The translations under genes and the position numbers were made by a program. The notes beneath the pieces were generated by a model, which searched no databases, was not told the DNA's origin, and saw nothing but the letters and a program-made list of their open reading frames with translations. Shown one piece after another: positions 34,601 through 49,600 of a stretch of DNA of 64,000 nt. Within the stretch, counting starts at the first letter, position 1. Each line of letters starts with the position of its first letter. This DNA is from Cardinalis cardinalis (Eukaryota > Chordata > Aves > Passeriformes > Cardinalidae): contig JACDOX010000229.1 of the NCBI GenBank assembly GCA_014549065.1, forward strand, positions 885,169-949,168, given 5' to 3'.

Positions 34601-37600
34601 AATGGAGCAGCAACTGTAAGGATGCTGCAGATTAATCTTTGTCAGAAGGAATTTTCAAATGAATAGTTTTTCATGTATCCTGTGAGACCACTTGAAATNA
34701 GAGGATGAAATCGAAGAATGCAAAGGATACCACCAGTACTTTTAGAACTATTTTAGCAGCATGCTCTCTGTCAGGTTGTGTCTGAGCTACAAATAAAGGT
34801 TGTGTTGTGCAGGTAGCTTAACATCCANTTAACAAAGCAAAACAAAAATGTATTTTAGGCCAGGTTGGGCAGGGCTTGGAGCAGNCTGGTCTAGTGGAAG
34901 GTGTCTCTGCCTGTGGNGGAGAGCTTGGAAGAAGAAGATCTTTAAGGTCCCTTNCAACCCAAACTATTCTGTGATTTGGTGTAAAAAATCCTGGTAAACT
35001 ACATCCAGTANCTAAGAGTGGCAGAGCACAGTAAATGTAAAACTTACTTTCTCTTGTTAAAGTCATCTGCAAAACTTGACTTTACTTGACAGGTTTGACC
35101 CCTCTGACAGTTTGGGAAGTTTTAGCTTGGAAAGCTGTGATACAGATGTGAAAAACCAGAGAGACAAGGAGGCTGCAGATGCCTGTGTAGATGTTTAAAA
35201 GGTGGAATTGGTGTTTGCTACTTACTGTCTGGTCTTTGAAGTACTTCAGTTCATTCCTATGCAGTGTAAACCACCTGGTTCTCCAGCTCTGAAAGATCAA
35301 GAATGAATGGTAACTGTTTTGGGAGAGTTCAGTCTAAAACTTCTTGGGAAAGAAAAACTTTCAAAGCTGCTGNCTTGCCCTGGTTTACAGCTGTGCTTTG
35401 TTGTTGCTCAAAACACAAATTGTTCCTCTCTACAGGGAAATACAGGTGGAGCAATTTCAGCTCCATGTTGTCTTTAGCTTCTGTGGGTGATCAAAGGGTG
35501 GAAGCAACNAGTAAGAGTTTTCCTTACCTTGACTATTTTGCCTTGTTTTATCAAATATCCTTCTTTGGTACCGAGCTGTGAAGAAAGAAAGGGATTGTGG
35601 TTAGAGGCTGAGCTCTGCTTCCATGTCCCACATCCCTCTCTTTGTCTACATTGGGAAGATGCATCAGTTCTTTGGGAAACTCCCCAGAGCCACTTGCCCT
35701 CACTTCCATGCTCCCCCTGGGCAGATCCAGCTGTCTTAGGGTGAACATGGAGCAGTGCTGGCTCTGGAGCAGCCCCCAGGCTGTGCCTCCCCCAGGGAGC
35801 TCCTGCCCTGCCCCTTCCCAGCCAAACACACCAAAATAGCTCAGTTACACTTCATTTAGTGAAGTTGGATGGTTGTCCCTCTAGGTGCTGTGGCCAGGAG
35901 GACATGGGGTTTAACTGGCAGTGGAGTCATCCCCAGAAAAGGCTCCTCAAATGCAGCCAGGGGAAACAGCACTTTTACTGAGCTGCTCTATTCTCTCAAC
36001 CAGGCCCACACTGGACAGGAAAANCCTGTTATGTTCAGTGTGCTTTTGGAAAAATTGGGGTTTGAACTGTTCCTCTAGCAACATGAGTGACACTTGGACC
36101 TTATCAGGGACTTGGCTCACTTGGACCTTATCACTTCCTAGATACTGAAATTCTCTTTAGGGACCTGGCTGTGGGATCTCTGAAAATCAAAATCTTGCCA
36201 AGTTACTGCTTGTTCTTGAAAAAATGCTACCTTTTTATTNGTGGTGTGTGGAAGTCAAGCTTCTTTGGAGGTTAAAGTGCAACTTGGTGATGAAGGGTTG
36301 GTTGTGAGACACATCAGAAGTGGTTCTTGCAACTTCATTAACCCATATTAACATAACTCTTCCTCTTTCCCCCAAAAAATACAGCATATAATTAAAATAC
36401 TTCCCTCTCTGTGCAGAGCAAACTGTTCTGGAGAAACCACCTGTCTCACTTAGACGTGAGTTACAAGGGATTTAGAGACTCTAACTGCTGTTCAAGTGAG
36501 TCTCAAATAACAGAATAGGTGGCCAAAAGTATATGATTTTTTTTTTTGTGTGTATGCATTTTTTTAAAAATTAATTATAATTTTAATAATGATAAATTAT
36601 TCTAAAAGATAACGTGAGAATGAAAATCTTTCACATATTCTTTGTTTGGATAGTCAGACTCACCCAGGTTTTTCCAGGGACAGCACTGAAGTGACAACAA
36701 TTACAAAAGCCTTTATTTGCCATGGGCCTGTACTGAGCAAGTCTGTATTTGCTTTGCCTTGTTTGGCAGAGACTTCCTGTACTTACAAACCCAGAGAGGG
36801 ATTAATAACCAGCCTTACTCCATAGCTCACTCCACCAGTCATGCTAGGCTCAGGCCAGGAGCACCCCACCCACCAGAACACAACTTACTGAGGGAGCATT
36901 TGGGACAAGGTCACTTTCTGTCCTTCCCGTCTGCATTGCAGTGTGAACTCGGACAGACTCATAAATGGAAGGTTCCTCCACTTGCCGTGGGTAGGGATGC
37001 TTCAACACAATTAAAGTTCCTGGACACAAAAGAGCAGGAGTCATCTGGCAAGTCCAGCTTAGAAAACAACTTGTCAGTAGCTACATCTCTGAGGAAAGGT
37101 TTATTTCACCTTCTCCTAAAATTAAAAAGGCAGCTGTGAAAACTGCAAATATATGGTACCTTTTCAAAACCTTTATCCTTGCAAATGTTTGCATGAAATC
37201 TCTTGACTTATTAAATTGCTTTCCTGCCCCAGAGGTTGGCTTGGAGGGTAGGCAGGNTGTTAAACTAGACAGGAGGCATAAGAGTCATGGGGTTTGCCAA
37301 CATGCCACTAGCTGGTGCTTAAATCACCTAATCTGTCAGAGCTCTGGCTACAGACTTCCTAACAGTAAAGCCATGTTACCATCACCCTAAACTATTTTTA
37401 CCACAGCTCTTCCCAGTTAAACTTTTCATTGTAGACATTCTTCTTTCCCTCCAAGTAAGGTCATGTTTATTGCATGTTCCCTGAAAAAACGTGCATTCTC
37501 AATAGCGAATGCATTGTACTTTTCGAAATAGTATTTTTGTACTTTGAGTACAATAGTAGTATTGTACTTTATAAGTACATCCTTGAAATAGTAACTGCTC

Positions 37601-40600
37601 CACTGTCTAACTCCATTCTTTAAAAATAATATCACAGCATACCAAATGCTGCTCCATTTGCATTTTATGCTGATATTGCAGCTCTTAAAGAGGAGGGATG
37701 CTAGAACTGGAAGCAACTTGAACTTAAAACCTATAGATGTATGAGTAATTTAAAAGTATTCTGTAATGGGAGGGGCTAAAAAGAGAAGTGGAAANATTGT
37801 ATTTGAAGTAACCAGCTGAAATCTGTTTGCAGGCACAGGGGGTGTATGCAAATGGGATCTATTCAACTTGCTGTAGGTGGAAAGTCAACATTGGTTTATT
37901 TCTATCTGGCCTTGTAGAAAAATCATGCTTTACCATTTAAGATAAAATTGAGAACAGTTCCATCACCATTCCAGAGAAACTACTCCTGAGCTGTTGCACA
38001 GAATCAGGATATCATCATCTGTACCCCATGGATAAAAAGCTCCATTGCAGAAATGGAAGGACTAATATAACATTTTATACAATATTTGTTTTCTCTGTGG
38101 ATGTTTTTTTTGCCTCCACAAAGACAATTGTACAGAATAATCTGGTAATTATACACAAGATCTAGCAAAAGCTGCATTGTAGCAAGATTATTTTGCCACG
38201 TCTGCATCTGCTGATGCTTGGATTGGAGTTGACTCTGATGAGCCTCTACCTCATTTTTGACAAAACATGCTTATCACCCAGGAGAAATTTGACACCTGTA
38301 TCTGAAGGAATATTGCCTGAGTGTTAATTCTCTCTTCCCCTCTACTGTTTTCCATGGTATGGTAAGGCGGAAGGTTTCTTGATATGATATCCAATTTTTT
38401 TTTTAATTTTGTAGCACATCTGACTTAGAGGTTTCACAGAGCCAGTAGAATCTGATTAGGAAACCTTAAGGTGGCAAGTGTTAATCTCATCCATAGAGAT
38501 CAGATAAAANCAATGTCTTGCTTATTAGTGTCTGTAACACATGCAGAGAAGGAGTGAGGAATGGGGAAATACAAGTTTTATGTCACCTGAAATCTTTACA
38601 GGGCTAGGCCTGTGGGTGCCTGCCTGATTTCCCAGGAAAAATAGCTCACTGGCACAGAGCATACATGTGGGAGTTCTGTGTTTGAACCACTCTTGAAAGC
38701 ATTTTAAAAAGAGAGTATTTTGNAAGATACAAGTGCCATATTGAGTGTACAACTGCATTTTTACCGGGGGGAGAAATTGGCAAAGGAGCCCTTGAACTTA
38801 ATGTTTGGGTTAGCAGAGTACTGGTGCAAATTTAGTGTGTGAAAAGTTACTGTTATTGCATGTGCCAGCTATCATTTAACTGGGCTCTTGCATACATAAT
38901 TAGCACTGCTCTGAGTTATTTGCATANACTCGCCACAGAGGACACTGAAGTTTTGGCATTAACTTGTACTGACATATCTTCATCTCTTACACTTGAAGCT
39001 AAACATAAAACTGACATTGCCATGATAATACCCAGTGTGTTTCTCCAGGGATTCTAGCCTGATGGTGTTCAATTCTTGTAGGAATCAAGTTTAATATTTT
39101 GACCTTTAAATTCAGGCAGCACACTGGTTCTTGGAGAAACTTGTGCTTTTCTCTCTCCTCTTAAAAGCAAGAAAAATTACTGTGATGGCAGATGGCATCA
39201 GCATGGTGATGGCATTGCAGGCAGAACAGGAGAGCTGGTTAAAAACACATTCCCTACAGGAAGGAGGAGCATAACTCCGTAGGCTCCTTCCTTGGACAAA
39301 GAATAGTGAGAAAACCATTTCAAGTCACTTTTCTATTTATTTTTATTGGGGGATTTAAAGTTCATAGATGAATATTTATTTCCTCACTAAGACTGTGCTT
39401 TGGTTTTGCTGGTTTTGAGAGTGTTCTAATCCTCCCAGTATTTTGAAATCCTTCTTCCTCTGAGAAACTGAAAGGAGCTCACAGCCTTGGTTAGCAAAAG
39501 CTCAATAAGCTTATGTGTGGGTTATCTTCAAAGAACTTGAAAGTTTTTTTGAAGTGGAATTGATTTAGATACAAATACAAATGTGAATTTATGAACACTT
39601 TAGCAGAAGATCTATTTGCTCGCCCAACAGAAACTCCTTTTAGTTAGATCTTTGTGAAGCATGGCTACAAATGTGTTCATACACACAATACGGCTCTCCT
39701 TACCGGTTTCACTTCCAATTAAAGGCTGGTTTGCAAAGTGCATGACCAATTCCTTCAAGCTAGAAAATTCATTAAATCCAAACTTGAATGAAGTTCCTGT
39801 GTGCTCAACATGGAAGTGTTTCACAGAATCTTTACCCCTAAAATAAAAGAGGAAAATTTGTTAAAACATAAATGCCAAAGGCATTTTGCACATACAATCC
39901 TTAAACAGCATCTTTCACTACAGGGCCCCAGGTCACAGGCGGCCAATCACTGTCCTAGTAGTAATACTACTGCCATTACTGTCCCTCACTCAACACAGCT
40001 GAAAATCAGATTTTAGTTGCTGACTTACAGATATGAGATGATGAAAGCCTAGAAAGGCCAAGTTAGTNGATTTAACTCTTGCATCAACAAAAAGACTCAC
40101 AAAACAGATTTCAAGCCTTCTGCCTAAATAGGATTAAATCCTTTCACTTCCTGGACTTCAGCCTTAAGAGTGTACTCAGTATGTGTCTTGCTCTTCAAGT
40201 AGAATCCCAATCTCACTCTTCTGTTTCCCTTTGCAAAATAGGCTGTCTCTATTTTGCACCCAAACAGGTTTAATAACCTAATTTTAAATACCTAGGGCTT
40301 TAGCAGTTGTTTGCTTTGTCTCTGTATTTGGATGATTGGTTCCACTAGGATGGGTACTGACAAACATGAACCAGGGTCCTTGNTCTGTAAGGGAAGTAAC
40401 AGCTTTTGTTTATGAAACCTGATGGCATTTAGAGAAGTGTGCAAGGTCTCACTTCCTGGGTAGGCAATTATTTTGACTTCAAAAGACAGAGAAGCACTTA
40501 TTGCAACTATTTCTCCCATGAAAAAGATGCTTTTGTTAATGTTACTAGCACCCAAAACAAACTGTCTGAGCAAAAACTTACACAGCGAATATACTGGAAA

Positions 40601-43600
40601 AGTGTGGTGAAGAAAATTAATTATAGCATCTCTTTCATTGTTTATTGCCACTTCCAAAGAAGATTATGGTTTAAAACTGGTATTTAAAGATTTATCTTTG
40701 AACAGTATTTATGATACTGTAGAAAACAGAAGAAGGCCTCTGTGGGCCTCCCACATGTTTCGTGCTACAGTCAGCTGAGGCACAACAACCCAAGTGCAAA
40801 TGCTCAATGCCAGGGAAGAGCTGCTGTGACTCTGCTGCAATTACAGGCATTTCCATCTTTTTGTTTAATTTCTCAAGACAATGTTGCAATGAGAGCAAAT
40901 TCTACTCTGCTTCCCACTTCCCTTTCAAACTGGCTAACGTAGCTGGGGGAGGGGATTTCAGGGAATAAGTGATCTCTCTTCCTACAGCTGTCAATAAAAA
41001 CCTCAAGGGACAGCGAAGCAGTTTTTCCTTGAAAAACCCCAAACTATAATGATGACCAAAGTTCCTTGCGAGGCTGAGGCAGAAAATAAAGTAAAAGCTA
41101 CAGAAGATATTTCAGAACAGAAGGAAAATGACAGCTAGAATTGCTGAAGTTATCTTTTCTACAGAAATGTATCAGAACAAAACTGAATTACTTATTCTAC
41201 TAATAACTTTTAATATTAGTCCAAAAAACTGAAAGAAAACATAACATTAACCAGTAGAAAAATTGAAAAACATTTTAAAATCCAAATCAGTATTCAAAGG
41301 AGATGTAACAACAGAAACTAGCAGAACAGAATAAAAGACCAAACTTCAGACTGGGCTATTCAGTTCATACGGTAATGTAGTGAGTAATTCTCACTGCATG
41401 AAGAGCTGAACAAGAGATTGGAATGGGCCTGAAAAAGACTTCTGTAGGTCTTCTAAGGCTAGAATCTGGTCAAGCAGCAAATTTATTTTCATTAATTAGC
41501 ACTTCTGTTTCCTATTAAAAGAACTATTTAAATTTTGGTTTATTACAATAAGTTGTTTCCTGAATGCCCTTTAAAATTACCTTCAAGATACACGTATATA
41601 TTTTTAATTGGCTGAGGTAGTTACCTCAAATAATGCTTAACATTTTAAAGTAAAAAAAAATATTAACCAGAAAAACAATGATTCACTTGAAATTACTTTT
41701 TTTTTTTTTTAAGGAAAGCTATTGCTTATAAATGCCACTATTCTTTCTGGCAACACTTGCACTGAATTCAGTCATTGCTAGTCTGAATACTCATTTTGTA
41801 ACATCACCTGCAGATCTGTTGGGCACCTTTTGTATAAATGGCTGCCTAATAATTTCAACAGTGTGTNTATAGGCACACTTGCTCCTAGATCTTCTGTCAG
41901 AAGTGGGTCAAAGACATCATTATTGCCTTTCCTGGGGAACAGGGTATGTGCAAATCAGACTTTCCTCAGCTCCCGAGCAACCGCTCTTCCAGATTGTAAC
42001 AGCTCCTGGTACTGAATACGCAGAAAGCCACAATCTCAAGGGCATATGCTGTGCCCCTGTCAGGGGTGGAAATAATCAGCAGCATTACACTGATCCAAGT
42101 GACTTTAGAAAGTTACTGTGATTCAGCTGAGTTGTGGTCACGGATTGTTCAGAGGCTCAGTTTGCAGCAGGAATGAGCTTGCACGCACCAGCTTAAAATT
42201 TTGGTCTAGGGGCTGCTTTTATCACACAGTTGCCAGAGATTACAAATGTTTTTAGGGCTGGTTACCTCTATCCAGCCAATGTGCAGGGAGTACCTTGTGT
42301 GTCTAATGCATGTGTCCTTAGGTTTCCTCAATAAAATGTTGAGGCTTCTCTCCTTCTGGGAGACTCTCTAAATGTGATTCCGTAGTGAAGTAACCAGGCC
42401 AGGCTTCCTCTGCTCTGTATTGGTTGTATCCCGAACAGTTGTGTCCTAAATTGCTGTAATCGACTTCAAGGCCCTGGCATTGATCACTCACAAGGTGCNA
42501 TTCTGTTTAGTCATGCAGACCTGGCTAAGACTGAACCTTAGCACAGAACTGAGGAGTAAAACCAGCCAAGCACTGGATCAACCTTCAGAGGTGATGGCTC
42601 CTATACAGGGATTCAGAAACTAGTAAGATTAGCACCTGTTAGCACCTGTGTTTGCTGCTGTCCTCATCATAAAACTTTTCTGTTCCCACCAGTTGTTTCT
42701 TAAGCTCTTTTAAATGACATACAGATTTTTATCGTGCAGACTGAAAATTTACAGCCATTCTATAGAATCATGTTTTCTTTATAACTAATAAGATTAATCC
42801 ATAATTTGGAAAATTGAGAGCAGTTGTCAAATCCAATCCAATTTTTTTCCTCTAGCAAAATGTCATTCAGTGGGATTACACCAATAGGAATACATTTCAA
42901 AATAGTTTAAGCCCTAGGGAAAAAGAAAAACCTGTAATGCATGGGACATTCATACATGGAAGTCAGTGCAGCATTAGATTAGTTCTCTCTGTCCATAGCC
43001 TACCTTACAGAGAGGGAGTACAGATCTTCCCTTTCATTACTCTTCCTCAAAAGATAGCTCCCATCCTGCCCATTGGAGAGCAGCAGCGCTTCTGCTGCGT
43101 GTCGGGTGAGATTGTCATGGTACCATCTGGGGAGACACAAGNGGTTAAAGCATCCTTCACTCTGATGCTGCTTTTTGGAGCAGGGTTAGCAAAAGCAGTG
43201 TTAGTTGCAGTCCTTCCTCCACAATTCTGAGTTACCACTCTCCTCACAGGCACTCACAGTTTACACAGATCTGTGCCTCTTGCAGTGGCCACCTTTTGAC
43301 ACAGTCAAAAAACTATTTTTCCTTAACACAAAGTTGTGTACAAACAGCTGAGTGTTTTGCTGGATCTAAAAACCCTGCAAATTCTGCTTGCATGAGCGAC
43401 AAATTACCCAGGTCTGTGCTGATAAGGTGAAAGCAGCTTTGGGGGGTATAGAGAATCCTTTGTCTGGTTTCAGAAGCTGCACTTCCTGACATATGTATGT
43501 TCTTTGGTACACATCCTCTTCTGGGCAAACAGGCAGTGCTTAAACTCCTCATAAATTCTGTATTTCCTTCAACGTGTCTTCACTGCCAAGAACTGCAATT

Positions 43601-46600
43601 AAACGTGCTTGCCTAAGCTTAGAATTAAAGGGAACAAAATTAACTGACAAAATTTCAGTGAAAATTAAGATATCTTGACCACCTGTGATCTGAGCAACAA
43701 AAGAAAACATCTAAACAGTGTTTTGATTTATCTTCAGTGAAAATTAACTTCATTTTTATATAAAAAGTTTTGAAAGGACTTCACAGGGAGGAAACCCCAC
43801 AAAGAAGTCCAGGAAGTGTAGTTTATAGGTTTGTTTCCATTCAGAATGTTCCACAATGGAAACACCCAATTTTTTACAAGAGACAAGGATCTCATTAGAA
43901 ATGAGCCTGAGACTGAACACAAAAAGCTGGAGCTGTAAAAGGTTGGAGCTGAAATCCTGCAAGGCACGTGATAATAACCATAGCCACACACACACATGAG
44001 CCTCTGGAGCAGAAAGAGGGAGGGATAATACACCCAAGGCTCTGCCTGGAGCAAGCTTCCCTTCTCTGTGTGTGGAGCGGTGCCAGGTCACCTTTCCCTT
44101 CCTTTTAAATGCCTGCAGCATTGGGAGCAAAGCCTGCCACTGCTTCGGCCAAAGAAACACAGTTCCACTGAAAGCAGAAGTGCCATGGCAGCATTTTCCA
44201 CAACTTGTAACGTGGCAGTCTTAGAAATGAAACCAGGTGTAACTGTATCCTCTTTCTCCTTAGCTGTTCATCCCAAATTTCCACCAAACTTGGCACCTCA
44301 CACAAAGCTTTAACTCTGGATTTGGACGGCTGCCTATTTGAAAGGCCAGCTGGCTGATGAATTGCTTTATGAGAGACTCCAGGCTGTTAACCCAGAGGAA
44401 GAGAAGATCCATGTGAAACTCAATACAGGCAGGGCATCGCTGCTTTGGCTCTAGAATATGGTCCATCTACACAGTAGAATAAAATAATGAATATTTAAAG
44501 AGTCAAAGTGTCATCCTCTGGAACACCTGTTAGCCAGAATCTGCTTTGGGATTAACTGCCCAAGTAAGGAACAGGCAAAGGTCAGGTCATTCCTGGTGTG
44601 GGCAGGATGGTACCAGCACGACCAGACCCGCAGCTGAGAGTGCAGCACTGTGTTTTGGGTGGGATTTCCTAACACTGTTTGGCTCACTTCTGTGCAAAAG
44701 AAGCAGATGTTGAGAAAATCTGTGAGTGGTCATTGTCAGGAAGGAGGCAGATTTAGTTTGATGTTGCTCGTAACTGTACTGTTACCTTATTTCCAAAAAA
44801 CACCCCTTTACTAAACTTTTGAAAGAGAAGGCATTTAAGTTTAAAAAATGCTGTGTTTAAATTCACACTCTCTTTACACATAAAAGACCAGTGACTAATG
44901 AAATGTTACTACTATGCAAAAAAAAAAAAAATACATAAACCAACCAGAAACCAACAAGAAACCCCTTAATTGGGAAAATAATATTGTTTGAAAGCACACT
45001 TTTAAAACTTTGCTGATAAGGCTGTAGCAGTTTCTTGCCTAAATATGCTGTCTCAGACAAAAATCCCTCAAATGTTACTATGTTCCTCTTCTTCAGCTCA
45101 AAAAATAGAAGTGGATGGGAGACAGTAATGCAGATCTTGGTGTCAAAGGGGCTGTTACAGGTAGTTTTGGGTGTTTTCTTTTCCTGACTGTGACAGATAG
45201 TTTGATCAGGTTACTTTCATATCCCACTGTGAAAATGGTCACACAAACTTTGTTCCAATTGCATAAACACAGGTAAAAAATTAAAATGCTGAAGAGAATT
45301 TAGAATTTGCATGACAGACTACCAGGAAGGTAAACAAATACTCATCTATACAGTCTGCTCTCACAATCAAGCCTGACAGTACAAGTAGAAATCACCAGGA
45401 CAAAAAATAAACCCAAACAGTCCTGTGGTTAGGCACTACTAGGTACACTTCAGGTAAATTTAAGTANTTCTCACAGGGAGAATCCTTCCATTTATCTGTC
45501 TCAGAAAAAAACTTTTAAGCAGTCCTTTGAAATTAGCAAGCAAATCAAGATGGGATTCATGGCTCATCTGGCAAAACTGCAAAAGGCAGTCCACCTTCAG
45601 CTGAAGTTTAGGTTGTCTTCTGAGTTACGCTGGGGCAGGAAACAGTTGATACAAAACACAATACTGTATCTACCTTCATGCTGTCTTAAAAGGAGAATTA
45701 AGGAAATTAAAAGGCTTTACAAACACCCATCTCATTGAAGCCCCTAGAAAGTCCTTCATAAGGTGAATTGCCTTTAAATCTTCGGTTTCAAACATGCTGG
45801 ATAAAGTTGGATAACCAGGATGTTTCTGAAGGTCCCTCCAAAAGTCACCTTTAAAAAATGCTTTGTATTCATTACAAAACAGGTCCAAAAATCTGCTCTG
45901 TACTTTGACACCTTTCACACTGAAAACCATCAGCAGTGTAAAAATTGNCTGAGGTTCTTGATTGAGATTTCTCTGAGAAACACAAGAACAAAGATAGATG
46001 AAATTCTTTCCTTGCTTCAAATCCACTTCTTCTGGCTGTCCTTAGCCTTGTACATCCTCCTGATATGTATACATACTTCTAGGAGGTTTCTCTTTTCTAA
46101 TGATTTCATTTCTTCTATTTAAAAACAACAACAAAAAGAGTGTGGTCAACATTTTGGGGTTCCCTTTCTACAATTTGACTAGCAATCTCAGGCTCAGAGT
46201 TTATAGCTGCTGTCATTTATCCATTCTTGTTACTTTAACTTCATCCTAAATGACATTAAATCTCTTTATCCCATCCATGTAAGCATGCTTGTGTTGTCAG
46301 TGTGTGTGGTTGAATGGCCATGTCATCCTTCCTGCTCTTTGGAATGGCCAGTGAAGGCATCTCTTAAGGTGNGCAAGCATAGCCAGTGAGACCACTTTTG
46401 CTACCCTTTGAAAAAGAAACCATTTTCAGACATCAGCCTATTGTTTATGCCACATTGCATTGGTGATGGCATAGAGGAAGGACTTCACTGACAGCTTTTA
46501 CNGGAAGGAGAAGGAAATGAAACACCCAGTGCCCCATAATGCCCAAACTCATCAGAGCACTCAGCCTTGCCCTGAAGATCTGTCCCTCCAGTCCCATGGG

Positions 46601-49600
46601 GATTCCCCATGGAGTAAGCTGGTGGCTGCTGGAGTACAAGCCCTGACTGTGCTCGCCAGCTGTGCCTCTGCAGCTGTGCCAATCATCACAGCTCCAGAAC
46701 AGGATCCACTCATGCTAAAAATCTCNTCTTAGGAAGATCTCTCTGTAGTTAATGGAGCAACTAGAGCTACCTACACTATGGTGAAGATCAGGAATATGTT
46801 ACAGCAAAGTCTGGGGTGGGAAACTCTTTGTTCAGGTTGGAACATCATCCTCAAAATGTTCATTCATTCTTTAACAACCCAAGGTGTTCCAATGAAAAAT
46901 GTTAATGAAACTTCATTTCTGTGTCCCCTGCAGATAAGTGTCCTTAGGTATGGCATCTGTCATTTATGATAATGGTATTTTCAAAGCAAGCACACGGATA
47001 TTTTCAAAAAAAAAAAAAATCTGCCTGTGTAAATAGGGGCTGCTGAATAAACTTGTAGCTGGCATCAGGTCGATAAACTTTTTAACAATAACAGAACACA
47101 CAAGGAACACAAACACTCATCCATGAAAGGGTGAATGCTGACTTGCATAATTCTCTTCTGAACCATTTTAATGTGCAAATTGTGTAACATCCAGTAGAAA
47201 CACTTGCTTTTCTTCCTCACAAAAATGAAAGATAGTAGCACCAAAAGAAAGCACAGCTGGAAGTTCTGGCTGCTATTTGGTGCAATTGTTTGGAGTGATA
47301 ACTCTGCAGTATGCCCAGCTACCAGGTAAACGCAGTANGCAGAGGTCACACTTGGTTTTTGTGTCCTTATCAGATCTTCTCAGGCAGGTGTAGCCTGGAT
47401 AGAATTAGAAACTGTGTGCATGTTTGGCTTGCTCTTGTGGAGAAGTCAGGCAATTCAAAGTTCCTTCTGTGAAGCAAGAAGGAGATTCTTGGTGTTCAGC
47501 TGGGTGAGCTGCGCCCTCTTCCCAGAAGCTCCCTCCCCTGCTGCAGCAGGGGCAATAGTGCTGGTGCCATGTGGTGGGGGGAAAGCACTTTGGCTCTCTG
47601 AGCTGCAGGAGCCAAGCAGGAACACAGCAAGTCTAGTTCATCTCTTGTCCACCTCTGAAAGGTAACAACGACCCAGGTTACTGGGAAGATGAGCCACATG
47701 TGCTCCCAGCAGGGCTTCACTCCAGTAGTGCTCACAGCAGTTATTTACCCTCAGTTGCTTGACTGGATTTTTTGTTGTTTGTTTGCTTGTGGGGGGTTTT
47801 TTGTGGTGGTAGATGTTGGCAAGTTTTGTGTTTTGTTGTTTTGTTGTTTTTTTTTTTTTTTCAATTAAATACGAGGAGTTGAATTTGCTCACACTTTGAA
47901 GCTGTATTTTAGCCTCAAAGATGTATTCCTACTCTTAGGTTAAAGCAGTAGTCCCCAGCACTGCTCAGTGGAGTGCATGGGAAAGCACAGACTTATCTCC
48001 TCTGGCTGGATGCAATGCTCTTCACACGCCAGTGCTCCAAAAATGACTGTAAAACTGACTCACTAGTTCTCTATTTTTGGCACTCTGTATTTCAGCAACT
48101 TCCAACTTGTATCTGTCAAGTTTAGTAGTTTAGGATTTTTAATTTTTTTTTCCTAACATCACACCCTAGAAGCATTGCCCATCATCTGAAAATTGCAAAA
48201 GGCTTCTCTGTACCTCACATCACTAAAAGTGAAGTTTTGGGCATGTTTTTAATGGTTCATGAGTTGACAGAGCTCTAGAGAATTTCNGAAAGGGCAAGAA
48301 TGCTAAGACAGAAGTTACAGATGTCAGGCAACCAAACTGGTATTTATTAGACATCCTTTCAATGTGGTACACTGAAATTCACAAAGCTGTGTAAAGTACT
48401 TTGTTGGAATACAAGGAGGCCATTATATGGGGGAAAATAATTTAAAAATAGAAATAAGGGGAAATAACGTAATTGTATCTAGTCTTAAGGTTTGTCTTCT
48501 AACTGTAGACTTTCACTAGTTCATCTTCTGCTTTTCACTTCCATTTTCTCTCCCACTTCTTTCAACTGCCTTCATTCTGATTATCAGCCATTATTTGGCC
48601 CACTTTCTAGTCCCTTTAATTTTTATCTTCCTTAAATTAGAAAACAGAGATAAAAAAATTGTTATGACCATTTACCCTGTTCCAGTCTAACATGTTCCTC
48701 TATTCCACAATTTTATTATCATCTGATCTAGGCCTGTGACTTAATTTCTCTTCTGTTACAAAAACTAAGCGTGGAATGTATTGTCCAGCCTTAAAAATAT
48801 CATCTGTCATGGTATTGTCAGACCTGAAAGGGCATAAAAGTTCTGCTGCAAGGGGTGACAAAGATTAAGTTTGGACTGTAGAAGGAAAAAAGGCTACAAA
48901 AATTTTCCTCACGCCCTGTGGCTTTCACTTTTGACAAACAAAGTGTCGCCCAGACTAAGCTGTATTGGGATGGGAACTGTGCTGCCAGAGCTGCCTGTAA
49001 GTACTGGGATGACAGGATACTCCACATTCTCCCCTCTTGCGCAAATAACTGCTCAGCGGAATTCCCCGCAGTGCGCGCTCAGCCACAGGAGCTCCACGCT
49101 GCTGCTTCTGGCTGTGCTTCAGCACTAACAGCAGCAAAGGCAACTGGAAAAGGGATTGACTCCAACAATAACCAAAGAGGCCTTCAGAGGAGAATCCCAT
49201 GGCCAGTTTCCTTTTCCTTTTAAGCCAAGGTGCTTATGTCTCTTTTGGCAAACTTCAGCGTTCCCTTTTAAACATTTTGGTAGATTTAGGGACAAAGCTA
49301 ACCAGTGAGGCAACAAGTTTTTAACAACGTGTTCTGCTTTTGATCTTCCTTTTCATTAAGCATTAGGTCCACCTATATACATGTCAATACAACGAAGCTG
49401 ACTGCAATCTGAATTTTCCCTGCATTGCTGACAAGTTTCCATTCTGTTGAGCAGCNAGCCTGGTAAACTACGAGCATATCCTGGTACTCAGCCTTTTCTC
49501 TTAAGAGTCAAGTCCTTCCCATTTCACACTTCTTTAAACCTTATCCAACTTCTTCGATTTTGGTACCAGAAAGCAGAAGCTTTAAAATAAACTGTTTCAA

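Larger units (their letters stand above)
33286..35225 (-). other. DAPP1: DAPP1 intron 6
   Basis: A 1.9 kb intron holding a (CA)(TA) microsatellite at 33806-33841 and a short CR1 tail at 34856-34980. A 79-codon - strand frame at 33342-33581 contains a hydrophobic stretch but no family that I recognise. Confidence 0.8.

Noticed and set aside
36717..37139. 140-codon open frame on the + strand
   Set aside because: It is the antisense shadow of DAPP1 exon 4.
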